NCBI RefSeq assembly: GCF_026914185.1
Contig: NC_070561.1
Location: 1,116,001 to 1,180,000, forward strand
Direction: 5' to 3'
Length of the DNA stretch: 64,000 bases
Origin: Puccinia triticina
Lineage: Eukaryota; Basidiomycota; Pucciniomycetes; Pucciniales; Pucciniaceae
Of the stretch, positions 30,960 to 40,740 are shown in pieces. The position numbers and the translations under genes are program-made. How positions within the stretch are numbered: the first letter of the stretch is position 1; every line of letters starts with the position of its first letter. A model generated the notes under the pieces. It was given only the letters and a program-made list of their open reading frames with translations. It was not told the DNA's origin and did no database searches.

Positions 30960-31360
30960 CCCTTCAGTTTACATACACAGTTTTACAAAACTGCATGTAT
31001 ATAGCTTACATACTACCCTTTTACATATATATGTGGCTGCGTAGCAACCAGCCAGCCTCATATGCAGCTTTGTAGCAACCACAAGCCACTTATTACAGTA
31101 ACCCAGCAACCACAAGCCACATTAATAAAGCGGCATAGTAACCATGGGGCTGTGCAAGTCACTCAAGCAGACTACACAGCAATACAGAAAGCTGTGCAGG
31201 TCACTTGAGAAGACTCCATAGCAACCAGAGGGCTGTGTAAGCCACACTTGTAACTAGATCACCAGCTAAATTTGCTCATGTCTACACTGCCACACTGTAC
31301 ATAGCTGTATTTGCACAGCATTTGTAAAGGCACACCAGCCAAAACCCCTCATGTACATAG
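30960..31360 (+). repeat. 3' LTR of element A, right fragment
   Basis: It matches 2340-2740 base for base except at three positions. It begins with the second copy of the LINE target duplication (CCCTTCAG) and marks the right end of composite element A. Confidence 0.85.
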
Positions 31361-31765
31361 ACCACCAGCATAAATGCCTCACATTTTCCTATGGAAGGAG
31401 AGGCTCTCTCCTCCTTTGTGCTCCAGGGAATCCAATCAAGGAGATCATTCCCCCCACAAGATTCAAATAAATTGTCACCCTCACACTCTCCGCCACATAA
31501 TAAAATACTAGCTTTATATTTTGAAATACACAGTCCATTGTGAGCCACTTGTGAGAAAAGTATTCAACTGCACTAGACCACTGTCTTCTTGCTTCCAGCC
31601 TAGCTGGGGGTGTTGTCAGTCTTTGTCTTTCAGAGAAGCAGGGGTTTCCCCACACATACTTCTCTAAATTCAGCCATAAGAGGTGCAAACCGCTTTTGGA
31701 GTCTCACAGCAATACATAGAAACTTTGTATATATATGTGTGTGTTTGATTTCAAGCAGATATTTA
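31361..31765. other. no supported gene
   Basis: Short overlapping ORFs on both strands lack family features. This stretch separates the LTR end from the MITE. Confidence 0.4.
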
Positions 31766-31923
31766 GGGTTCTCAAAGTTGAGACATACCGGCATATGCCA
31801 TGATGACATAAAACCTTTTTCGCAGGGACTGTCAAAAGCTGTCAAACAGTTCTCTGCAAAAAAGGTGTTTACGGCAGTATGCCACAATATGATATGTTTT
31901 TATGTTTTCAACTTTGAGAACCC
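31766..31923. mobile_element. 158-bp MITE, TA target
   Basis: The ends GGGTTCTCAAAGTTGA...TCAACTTTGAGAACCC are exact inverted repeats flanked by TA on both sides. The arms stay imperfectly complementary nearly to the centre. The CTCAAAGTTGA core is close to the end of the MITE at position 1. Confidence 0.85.
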
Positions 31924-32135
31924 TAATTTATTTTACAAATGAAGTAAGGTTCGAAACATAAACAACACTCCACTCCACAAAGTTTGGAGGAGCACAAGGC
32001 ATTTATAGAACATCATTGAATATATGTAAGTTTATGCAAGGAATAACGAAACAGCATATGAATTAACAAAGAAGAGCAGTCCGTGATGCATTCTATGCGA
32101 TACAATAGACAATATTGGGAAAGAAAATATATACT

Positions 32136-34671
32136 TCAACAGGCGCTCATTTCGTCAAGGGCTCTTCGTAAATCTGGAACCCGTGGAAAGAAGTCCACTT
32201 CAAAGGGTTTCGGTCTTGAGTTTGTGGCATCTTCAAATGCTGTAAAGGCCATGTAGAATCATGTCAGAGTGAAGTCCTACGTCTGAAGAAGCGACTTAGA
32301 AGACTTGCCCATTGTATCTAATTCAATTGCATTGCCATTCATGTCCTTCTTTGTTTTAATGTTGAATGACCACAGAAGGTTGGCGGTGTTGATGAACATA
32401 CTTCGGTCCGCAATGGTTACCCCGGCACATCTCCTATTGATCAGTTTAGTAAATCAAATCAATCAATTTCTCGGCATATTTATACGTCGTCTTAGATTTG
32501 AAGTGACTTACCGTCTTCCAAAGCCGTAAGCAAAATGCCTCATGTCTGGGTTCAACACAGTTTTTCCGGTTTCATCATCATTCGTCAGCCATCGTTCGAG
32601 ATCAAACTTATCTGGTTCCGGAAAGACAGACTCATCGCGATGGATGGACCTTTCGGGGAAAATGCATGTCATTATGGCAGGAACAGATGATTGTTAGAAT
32701 ATCTTAGACAAAAGTTGAGATATTTACCAGTGATTTCCAACAACCCAGGATCCGGCTGGAATGAAGTGACCTTCGTAAACGTCATCCTTGACTGTTGCAT
32801 GCATAAATCCTACGGCTGCCTTCTATCAGTGTTGGGGCGAAAATAATCTGGAAAGAAAATACGCACCAGCTGCAGAGGCAGGCCTCCACCGGAATGTTTC
32901 GCAGACGAAAGCCTTCACCAATGGAAGTTCAAGATAGTCATCGAAGGTTGGCACTGGAAATGTACGTCCACAAGGGTCATGAATACGGCGTTGCTCCAAG
33001 TGAGGCAGAAATAATCCGACCCACTTCTTTCGTTTCCTACAACGCTTTCAAGCTCGTCTTGCACCTTCTTGACCTGCTCTGGATGACAGGCTGCTGCAAA
33101 TATCACAATGGCTAGAGCAGCTTCAAAGTTTTTACTACATCAGTGAAATCATATTAGAGCAGTCATGTTTTTTCTAAAACAATAGGCTTACCTGCAGTAG
33201 TATCTGAACCAGCGCCAAATAAAGACCCTACAAGTTCCGAGTGTTTTGTTAATACAGTGCGAATAATTCCCCAGATCTTGCTTCATGGGTTTACAATTGT
33301 AATGAAGACTCACCCGCTAGGTATGCCGCCTCATTATCAGACAAGGAGAATTCTCTGGTCGTAAAAAATGGTACGAAAAGGGAGGGGAGTTCGATCGCGT
33401 CAGTGGTAGATTATTGAAATCAAGACAGAAAAATTCGATGAATGTGGTTTACTTTTGACGTTCAAGCATGTAAGAGGTGAAGCAACTATCTCTTTTTCCA
33501 GGAATATTCATTTCACGTCGCACGCCATCCACTTGTGAGCTGAAGAGATGTAGCTCCTCCTGGTGCCATTTTCTTCCCTGGGCTACCCAACCAGGGATAT
33601 AACGCAACCAAGGGAAACGGTCAACAGCATGCGCGTCTATACGCGTGGCTTTGCTGAAACGCGTCAACGTCTTGATGACTTTTACAACTTCCTCGTCACT
33701 ATGATGTATTGGTGTTGTTTTTCCATATGTGATCTTGATGATTACACTAGCCGCATACCTATACAAAGGCACTGTTAGTTGAAAGACTCGATTCCCTTTA
33801 CTTGGTGAAATTTTGACTGTCATGCTCACCGTGTGAGAGCCTCGGTGAAATCTTTTGGGCGCTCGAGAATGTCAAGGATTAATTGACGCGACGCTCGTTC
33901 TTGGATGGGCTGATATCTAGTTGGATACAAGAAAGCAGTCAGGAGACCTGAAGGGTTCGGGTAGTTAAAATTGGCTACTCAAACGATGTTGCCGCTTTAT
34001 TATCCAATTGGGAATGGAGCACTCTGGAAAGATTGGGAGAAATTTAGTTAAGGTTAATCGTAGCCAAAGAAAATATGTGCTTCTTCTCACCGGCGATATC
34101 TCTTCCAACGGTCTCCATAGGGAAGGCATAGTGTGCGTAGCCCCCCAGACATGATGTTACCAGCCATTTCTTACGAGGAGAAAGTACATTTTAGCCAGTG
34201 GGGCCCTCTACGTTAAGTGAACGATAATTTGTCTTACCTAACTGTGGTCGATCACAGTATACGCTGCTACGACCTTCCAAAAGGGCCAGCGCTGGTTCGA
34301 CACGACCCACGATCACCAACAACTTATTGTTGCTCAATTTCACGGATGAGACCGGTCCATACTCCTTTGTAATTTTCTCCATCTGTCGCCAATGACTAGG
34401 TCAAAAGTATCATCTATGAGTCGGCCAAACTTCATGTCAAGTATAGGAAACCGAAACAAAAGATTACGGACTATGGGCCAAATGAATACCCCACGAATGG
34501 GAAAGATTTAGGTCCAGGAGGAAGGGGAAGATGACGTCTCCGAGTCCGACGGGTAATCGTCGACAGGATGACAGGAGATAGGACACAGATGAGCAATGAG
34601 AAGACCACGCGAAAATTTTGAACTATCTCGTTGTGTATCAATCTCATTGTCGCTGGGATTAGCTCCATCAT
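32136..34671 (-). CDS. cytochrome P450 monooxygenase, multi-exon
   Basis: The start is at 34671 with an amino-terminal membrane anchor (VVFSLLICVLSPVIL) and the proline hinge RRRHLPLPPGPKSFPFVGY. Later exons give ITKEYGPVSSVKLSNN, LRTLCLPYGDRWKRYRR (C-helix W and R), DRFPWLRYIPGW, the I-helix FGAGSDTT (33190-33230), ACHPEQVKKVQDELE, the K-helix ExxR in AFVCETFRWRP (about 32885), and the haem loop AYGFGRRCAGVTIADRS split by an intron (about 32400-32520). The end is RVPDLRRALDEMSAC with TGA at 32136-32138. At least eight introns of about 60-100 bp interrupt it, all on the minus strand. It is an ER-bound haem monooxygenase; the substrate cannot be told. No disabling change was noticed, but not every exon boundary was resolved. 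Confidence 0.85.
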
Positions 34672-35222
34672 ATTGATGACCGGATAAGATATTTTGAACT
34701 ATCAGCAATAAGAGATTTAGGTTGGAAACGTCAACGCCGGCTCGAATTTGTGTATGAGAGGGAAGACGAAGAGATGGGTTCGAATGATTATAAATATGTA
34801 TGTGAAATATGATGATTGAGGTGGGGAACTGGATCGGGGGGAGAGGAGAGAGAGAGACGGGAAGGAGCAATAAGAATTCAAAGGTTTGAAGGCCATACAG
34901 GGCCGGTGGCTGAAATCAAAAAATTTGTTTGTCGGAATTTCAGACTCGCGAACCCGCCACCTTAGCACCTACAATTCAGACCATTCGCATTCGTCGGGTT
35001 GAGTTGACGATGTCGGGGAACTTAACCCGGCCGGCAATCGCATTGGTCCGGGCTAACCCCGGGTCCAATCTACTGGCACTTGTTAGGCGCCTAGACGGCC
35101 ACTTCAAACATTGTTGGATTTCCCGCGCGGAATATCCGGTAGCGGTCACCTGATATCCGGTGAATACCCGGAATATCTGGTCGGATTCTCGGATTGGGCT
35201 CCCCACTCTCACGCCCATCGGG
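34672..35222. other. P450 upstream region; short inverted motifs
   Basis: No gene. 34970-35215 contains repeated CCGG-rich motifs (GATATCCGGTGAATACCCGG and relatives). A T run at 35223-35236 begins the next LINE. Confidence 0.4.
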
Positions 35223-36376
35223 CCCTTTTTTTTTTTTTCAAGTGAATTTTGGCCTATGGCATTGCACACTATGAAACTAAGTAACATTTTTGTGAAAGTG
35301 ACGAGACACAAACAATCTTCAAACACAACTACTTGAGACCGCTAGCGAGATGAAAAAATTAGGGTTGAGAGATTGAAAACAAGATTTAAGAGACACAAGA
35401 CATAAAAGAAAAGGAAAAAGAAAAGTCACAAAGATTTAAGAATTCCAGTGATCAGAGAATTGATTGGTTTCAAGCAGGAATTGGGCCACTGCGTCTTCCG
35501 CTTTCCGATTCTTGAGGACTAAGTCGAGCCGGTCAGCTTTGAAGTGAAGTTTTGATCTTCGTAGTTGTCGCCGCAATTCTGTCTGATGCTTTCTTGTGTG
35601 TTGCCAAAAGTTCATGAAGTGAAGGACCATCTCCCTAGCCCCGCAATTGGGACATAGAGGATCAAAAATTCTGTTAATACAAAATAAAAATCCTTTCAGC
35701 GCGCTATGACCCAATGCAAGTTGATTTATCAACAAGCTAAAAGCAATAGGTAATTTCAAAGAGATGGCTTTTGTTGGAGAGGGGACTGCCAACGTCAGTC
35801 GCTGGACCTTCTTAAAATTGCTTCCAACACTAAGGGATGGCAAGGAGGGGGACTCCAGCGCTTCCTTAGCCAAATGATCCGCTAATTCATTGCCCGCAAT
35901 GTCTCTGTGGCCCGGGCACCAAACAAATGATATTTTCAATCCTTCAGGGAACTCAGAGAGAGCATGATCAATTTGCATAAACAGTGTTAGGGTGTGCAGT
36001 AGCCAAGAGTACAAACTTAACCTAGTACATTGTTGTATGCGCGCATAACTCTATCTCTCATTACCTTAGACCTAGTTACTGCAGCGCTACACTTTTACAT
36101 AGTCTACTCCCGGCAGAGCCGGGTACTGGCTCCTTTCCTCTCTCTTTACCAAGTTTGGAGTTGATACCCGTGCCGCGCCTGTGCTGACGCAACGTGTCCC
36201 TTATTGTCTGGTGAGTAGCAATCAAACCGAGTTTGGAGTTGATACCCATGCCGCACCTGTGCTGACGCAACGTGTCCCTTATTGTCAGGTTGACATCCTT
36301 ATAAACAGGTCCTGTCCCGGTCTGGGCGCCGCTGGATCCTTGGTCCTGATGATGACACCTTGATTGTCAACATAGC
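35223..36376 (-). pseudogene. 5'-truncated LINE (RNase H end and 3' tail)
   Basis: On the minus strand it encodes NQGVIIRTKDPA, then (after an insertion) LFMQIDHAL, VWCPGHRDIAGNELADHLA and the CPNCGAREMVLHF knuckle, ending at 35436. Its tail adjoining the T run (GTGAA.TTTGGCC.ATGGCATTGC) matches the tail of the LINE at 14033. Only the last part of ORF2 is kept, the usual result of incomplete reverse transcription. Confidence 0.88.
35985..36300. mobile_element. 316-bp insertion with 8-bp duplication
   Basis: ATAAACAG at 35977-35984 and 36301-36308 brackets the segment (TGTTAGGGTGTGCAG ... TTGACATCCTT). It splits the LINE RNase H between KDPA.RPGQ and LFMQID. Inside, about 60 bases starting at 36153 are repeated at 36231 (GTTTGGAGTTGATACCC...), with two CG-to-CA differences. 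The 8-bp duplication suggests a hAT type, but the ends are only weakly inverted. Confidence 0.7.
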
Positions 36377-36456
36377 TTCTTCATCCGCCAATCTTTTGCG
36401 TTCATAGCAGTATTTTATTCAACCCATAGCCCTAAAAAAAATCCTCTACTTTCATT

Positions 36457-37101
36457 ATGTTAATGCCTGGCGAAGTTGCGCCGTTTCAGCCCGGCCAAAT
36501 AGTGACTTCTAATGATTCTTTGCGCGAACCATCTGCCGATTATAACTCTTCCTCCGACGTAGATGGCCAAGTCATTAATGTTCCAAGTGAATCCGATGTG
36601 CAAGATCCTGCGCCACCTAGTCCTTTATTCATCCCCAACAATTCCCCAAACGAATTCCCAAACCCTGGAAGTCCCATCTATCATCCACGTCCGAGTCCCA
36701 TCGATGATCCCTATGATTTGTATGCTGCGGAGGCTGATGAAGAAGCCGACGAAGACAAGTGGATGCCGCCAAACAGTTCCCAAGGCAATCCATATCGCAT
36801 ACTTTCTGAAACCGCAGACGATTTCCCTAATACTCCTACCAAGTACGGCCCTGAAGTCTGTTCTGTCATCCGGGCGTCCAGCGTCGAATTTGTTATGGGG
36901 CATATTAGCAACACCTTCAATCAAATAATCCATACGAATCAGTCCCGAAACCGCGCCTTCCACAAAAATCCAAACCGCCTTCCTTTCACCGACCAGACCT
37001 TCCGTACTATCCCAATGACCGCCGTCAAGCGCATAGTTATGGGAATGTTGCGCCAAATGGTGGAACAGGAGTCAATCCGGGCAGAGGTGAACCGTATCTA
37101 A
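36457..37101 (+). CDS. antisense ORF beyond the integrase of element B, unknown function
   Basis: ATG at 36457, 214 residues. The first two thirds are proline, serine and acid rich (QDPAPPSPLFIPNNSPNEFP, AAEADEEADEDKW). The last third looks helical (FVMGHISNTFNQIIH, TAVKRIVMGMLRQMVEQESI). It points towards the integrase ORF of element B and ends 225 bp from it. A splice donor (GTGAAC at 37087) and a T-rich acceptor (T run then AG at 37222) could extend it by only a few residues. I know no family for it. The same arrangement, an antisense ORF with a disordered acidic start, lies beyond the integrase of element A at 8091, though I see no clear sequence match between the two. Confidence 0.5.
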   Translation: MLMPGEVAPFQPGQIVTSNDSLREPSADYNSSSDVDGQVINVPSESDVQDPAPPSPLFIPNNSPNEFPNPGSPIYHPRPSPIDDPYDLYAAEADEEADEDKWMPPNSSQGNPYRILSETADDFPNTPTKYGPEVCSVIRASSVEFVMGHISNTFNQIIHTNQSRNRAFHKNPNRLPFTDQTFRTIPMTAVKRIVMGMLRQMVEQESIRAEVNRI

Positions 37102-37325
37102 GTTGTAAGCCTTGATTTTATGAGTTTTTAAGAGGAAAATGAGTGAAGAATGATATCCAAAATAGAAATATGACCGCCAAACTAATCCCCATCTCTTGTT
37201 TTTTTTTTTTTTTTTTTTTTAGCAGGTCCAGAATTGAAGGGAACGGTCAAGTTTGGCAATATTATGGTGTACATAGAGCTCCCTTCCCTCCCAACCGCCT
37301 ATCTTCTTTACTTTGTTAGCTGTTT

Positions 37326-38573
37326 TCAGGCCCGGTCGTAATAAACCTTAACCTGTGGCGCAGCGTACCGTCTTTTGAGTTCTGTGCCATCCAATTCTTT
37401 AAGCACGTAAGAGCCAGATTTTTCTTGCGACACCACCTTATAGGGGCCATTCCAGCGGTTTTCGAACAGTTTACCCCATTGGCTTTCAAGAGATTTGTTA
37501 TAAACCAAAACCTTCGTATCCGGAGAAATAGGCCTCCTGTCTGAATGCTTCTGGTTCCAGAATTCAACGGATTTCGCACGAGAATTTTTCATTTGCTTGT
37601 ATGCCTGCTGAATGACTGACTCCCGTTGCTCGAGTTGCACTGCACGTGCCGCCAATAAGTCCGCCGTAGATTTTACTTTTGTCCAATCCGTACCAAAGAA
37701 AGTTTCCATTTCCAAATCAATAGGTAAGACCGCCGGTTGACCAAAGACCAATTCGTATGGTGTGTAACCAGTAGTACGCTTTGTTGAAATCCAATCCGCA
37801 AACAACACTAAAGGTAAATAGTTACGCCATTTCTTGCCGTCCGTACCGCACATTTTTACCAGAGCATCTTTCAGGGGCTGATGACCACGTTCTATAATTC
37901 CGTTGGCTTCAGGATAGTAGGGTGTCGTGATTTTCACTGTGGAACCAGCTGCTTTGAGCATATCTTGTACTTCTTTTCCAAATTCAGGACCGCCATCCAT
38001 CGCAACAGTCCAAGGTGTTCCATAACGGAGAATCCAATTTTCGTGAAACCAAGCAGCTACTTTCTTTGCGGTTAATTTTTCCAGTCCAACGGCCTCAACC
38101 CATCCGGATAAGTCATCCCGGGCCACGACCAAGTATTTCCATTTCCCCGCTTTTATGTGTACAGCGTTGATACTAACTCGTCCAAATATAGTAGATTTAC
38201 CGGTTGCATGTTTTAGCTCCATTGGTTTGGTGGAACTCCTCTTTTGGCAGGCTTCGCAAGACTGAACCCATTCTACGACGTTCTTCTTCATGTTAGGCCA
38301 CCAGAATCGTAACTTGCAGCGCCAATAAGTTTCTTCAATGCCCCTATGCCCAAGTTGCTCATGCAAGATGTCCAGAATAAATTTTTGGTTCTGTCGGACA
38401 AAAACTACAATCTGAGGAAAAGGTTTGTTGCGGCGTTTTAATTTACCGTCTGAGACAAAAAAAAGTGGCTGATTTGTGTTTGATGGTCTTCCATTCCTCA
38501 TCTGAGCATTCCCTAGGTCGCTCCAATGTGGACAAATATTCCTGCAAGAGGTTCCAAATTCCGTCCTGTTCAA
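37326..38573 (-). pseudogene. integrase of Gypsy element B
   Basis: Zinc finger HEQLGHRGIEETYW and CEACQK, then core residues in VVARDDLSGWVEA (D), TVAMDGGPEF (D) and ANGIIERGHQPLKDALVKMC (E), so the DDE triad is intact. The terminal part WNQKHSDRRPISPDTKVLVY is the usual GPY/F-like end (RWNGPYKVV). It ends at 37326. The frame joins RT by a one-base slip at a run of eight T (minus strand; A at 38455-38462), so the first 35 or so residues of the frame are not real protein. Strongly similar to the integrase of element A (6459-7343), but without stops. Confidence 0.9.
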
Positions 38574-40008
38574 ATTGTCGATTTTCCACCCCCAAATTAA
38601 GAGTGTTGACCTCTTTTACGCCAATACCTGGGTGTGGTTTGATCCATTTTTCATCTTCGTCAAAATCAGGTTCATTGTCTTCTGTACTGTCCGGCGGTCT
38701 GCAGGAAAGTCCATCTGGCATCGTAAAGGTCTTGCCAGGTACATGGGTTAATTCGTAAGAAAAAAGTTGGATAGAGGAAACCCATCGAGTCATCGGCGCA
38801 TTTGGCCAGGAAGGTGAGTTTATCATTTCAATTAGACTCTTTGCATCGACCATTAATTCGAAATGTTGACCCCAGAGTTGAGTTTGCAGCTTTTTAAGGA
38901 TCTTTGCAACGCCACAGAGTTCCAATTTAGATTGAGAGTACCGGGATTCCACCGGCGAAAATACCACGGATTCATACAAGACAGGGCGGTCTTTTCCCTG
39001 ATGAACTTGCATTAATACCGCACCAGCAGCAATAGAGCTCGAGTTTTCGATAAACATCCGTACGTAAACGCAGACGCCTAAGAATCCGCGGACTTCGGTT
39101 GGGTTCCTAGGGATTGGCCAAGTTTCAACCTTATTCAGCTGCTTCTTTGAGATTTTTCTTCCTTCTTTACAAACTACATGCCCAACAAGATCCAAGGCGG
39201 GTACGCAGCAGGCAAACTTCTTTCCAGAAACTGTGAGTCCGGCTTCCTCGATTCGAAATAAGATCCGCTCCAAAGTGATTGCATATTCCCAGATAAAGCG
39301 TCTGATCTCACTATTTTCCTTTAGTACTTCATGATTGTAGTCCAAAACTGGCCCTTTGATTCCTCCGTCGTCAATAAAAATACCAACATTATTAGGAATT
39401 TCATCCTGAAGTATCCACATCATCTGTGCTTGGTAGACCGCTACCAAATTCGTCGCACCTTGCGGTAATCGGGTCAGTTGGAAACGTCCTAAGGGTGTCT
39501 CAAAAGTAGTAAGAGGTCGAGATTGTACGGCCAGCTCCCGCTCATCGTAACCTCCCATGATGTCGCCCAATCCATAACAAGCTCTTCCAGTAAAGGATTC
39601 AATTAGTTCCTCAGGTGATGGCGGTAATCCAGCGTCTTTTATAGTGACTTTATTCAATTTTTGCAGATCATGGACGACTCGTAACTTCCCATCTTGCTTG
39701 GCGACACAGAAAACCGGGCTTGAGTAGCTAGAACACGATTGTTCATAGAGTCCCGTCCGAATTCGCTCCCGAATTAATTCAATGTACTGATCTCGAATGG
39801 CCTGTGGAATCAGGATAGGCTTCTGTTGCCATGGTTCATGCGGAACTACCGGTATGATGTAAGGTTTACCGTAAGTATGTTTAAGTAACCCCCGCTCTTC
39901 TGGGTCAAATGCAAAAGCGGCCTCTCGGATTTTGATGACGTGTTTTAGTAGCTGAAGTTCTTGGTCTGATAGAAAATTCTTCGGTCCAAAATTTACAACT
40001 TTAAGTCT
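38443..40008 (-). pseudogene. RT and RNase H of Gypsy element B
   Basis: It reads from just after a TAA at 40009-40011 that closes the protease frame; the same frame runs on (RLKVVNFGPKNF). RT motifs: RVVHDLQKLNKVTIKD, RFQLTRLPQGATN and FIDDGG (in place of YxDD), then CKEGRKISKKQLNKVETWP. Between YVRMF and SSSIAAGAVL about 55 codons present in element A are missing, which removes the RT thumb end and the first RNase H aspartate. RNase H then continues (LELCGVAKILKKLQTQLWGQ). It ends at 38443 after the frameshift. One nonsense codon, one internal deletion and one slip make it inactive. Confidence 0.88.
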
Positions 40009-40740
40009 TTACTCGGTTATTTTGGCAGTCGGCGTAAAAGTTGGCAGATGAGGGGTAAGTGGTGTAACATAGGGATCCCTAGAAAGCGGCGGTAGGGTGA
40101 GGGGAAGGTTGATATTCTGAGGCATAGGTTCGTTGACTGGTTTTACTTTCTTTGCTGCAGTTTTATATGTGGCCGCGTTGACTGATACCAAAGGCTCGGC
40201 TTCGTCCAGAACAAAATTTGATGCTGTAGCTACGTTAGAAGTTGTGGTAGCATTGGTTGGAAAGTCGGTCTCCCATTTTTGATTGGTTGGCGTAATTATT
40301 GGGACTAAGTAAGTTCTCCCTTTGTCATCATTAATAGACAGGGTCTCGCCACCACCTTCCATATATTTCATACTTGCTGAGACGTCAATTAGGAATGGCT
40401 TTCCCAATATAGGCTGTACGTCCGCGCTAGAAACCCAGAAATGGACTGTCTTGAAAATATTACCGATTTGGACTTGAACTCCCTCCGCTATACCCAGAAT
40501 TTCGTTGCGGTGACCTCCAATACCTTTAAGGTTCATTCGCCGTTCAGTGACAATTAGGCCAAGCTTTGTGGTTAAACCTTTTGGGAGTACGTTGACCATT
40601 GATCCATTGTCCAAAAGAAGTTGAACTTCCTTTCCGTTAATTCCAATTTTAATGTATCCTAATGGGCAGGCATAATGCAAGCTGCGGGGCCTCTCGAATT
40701 CTTCTTCCTCCTTGGAGTCAATATCGCCAGCACTGGTCAT
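40009..40740 (-). CDS. aspartic protease of Gypsy element B
   Basis: 243 residues beginning MTSAGDIDSKEEEEFE. The active-site loop reads VQLLLDNGSMVNVLPKG (residues about 38-54), with N where the family has S or T, followed by the hydrophobic partner GIGGHRNEILGIAEGV and the ILGKPFLIDV flap side. The start ATG overlaps the gag stop (ATGA at 40737-40740), so a reinitiation or overlap mechanism may link the two. It ends at a TAA in the same frame as RT. The DNG triad probably disables it, unless N arose from S by one base change (AGT to AAT). Confidence 0.8.
   Translation of the reverse strand: MTSAGDIDSKEEEEFERPRSLHYACPLGYIKIGINGKEVQLLLDNGSMVNVLPKGLTTKLGLIVTERRMNLKGIGGHRNEILGIAEGVQVQIGNIFKTVHFWVSSADVQPILGKPFLIDVSASMKYMEGGGETLSINDDKGRTYLVPIITPTNQKWETDFPTNATTTSNVATASNFVLDEAEPLVSVNAATYKTAAKKVKPVNEPMPQNINLPLTLPPLSRDPYVTPLTPHLPTFTPTAKITE

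Larger units (their letters stand above)
2249..31360 (+). mobile_element. composite Ty3/Gypsy element A, heavily interrupted
   Basis: The element is bounded by two copies of one LTR in direct orientation (2249-2740; 13917-14003 continued at 30960-31360). Over the roughly 480 aligned bases I count only 3 substitutions and one 12-bp gap. A purine tract (13901-13914, AAGTTGGGGGAGGA) precedes the second copy, as expected of a 3' LTR. Between them lie a palindrome array, a degenerate pol, an antisense spliced gene and a TIR element. Without the LINE nest (14004-30967) the element is about 12 kb. No clear target duplication is seen at 2249 and 31360. The pol is dead, so if the LTR pair reading is right the element was mobilised in trans. 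Alternatively, two independent LTR insertions flank unrelated DNA. Confidence 0.55.

Noticed and set aside
38443..38573. Programmed frameshift at the T8 run between RT and integrase of element B
   Set aside because: Possible in principle, but the element also has a stop and a deletion, and element A reads through in one frame at this place, so a decay or sequencing slip is simpler.
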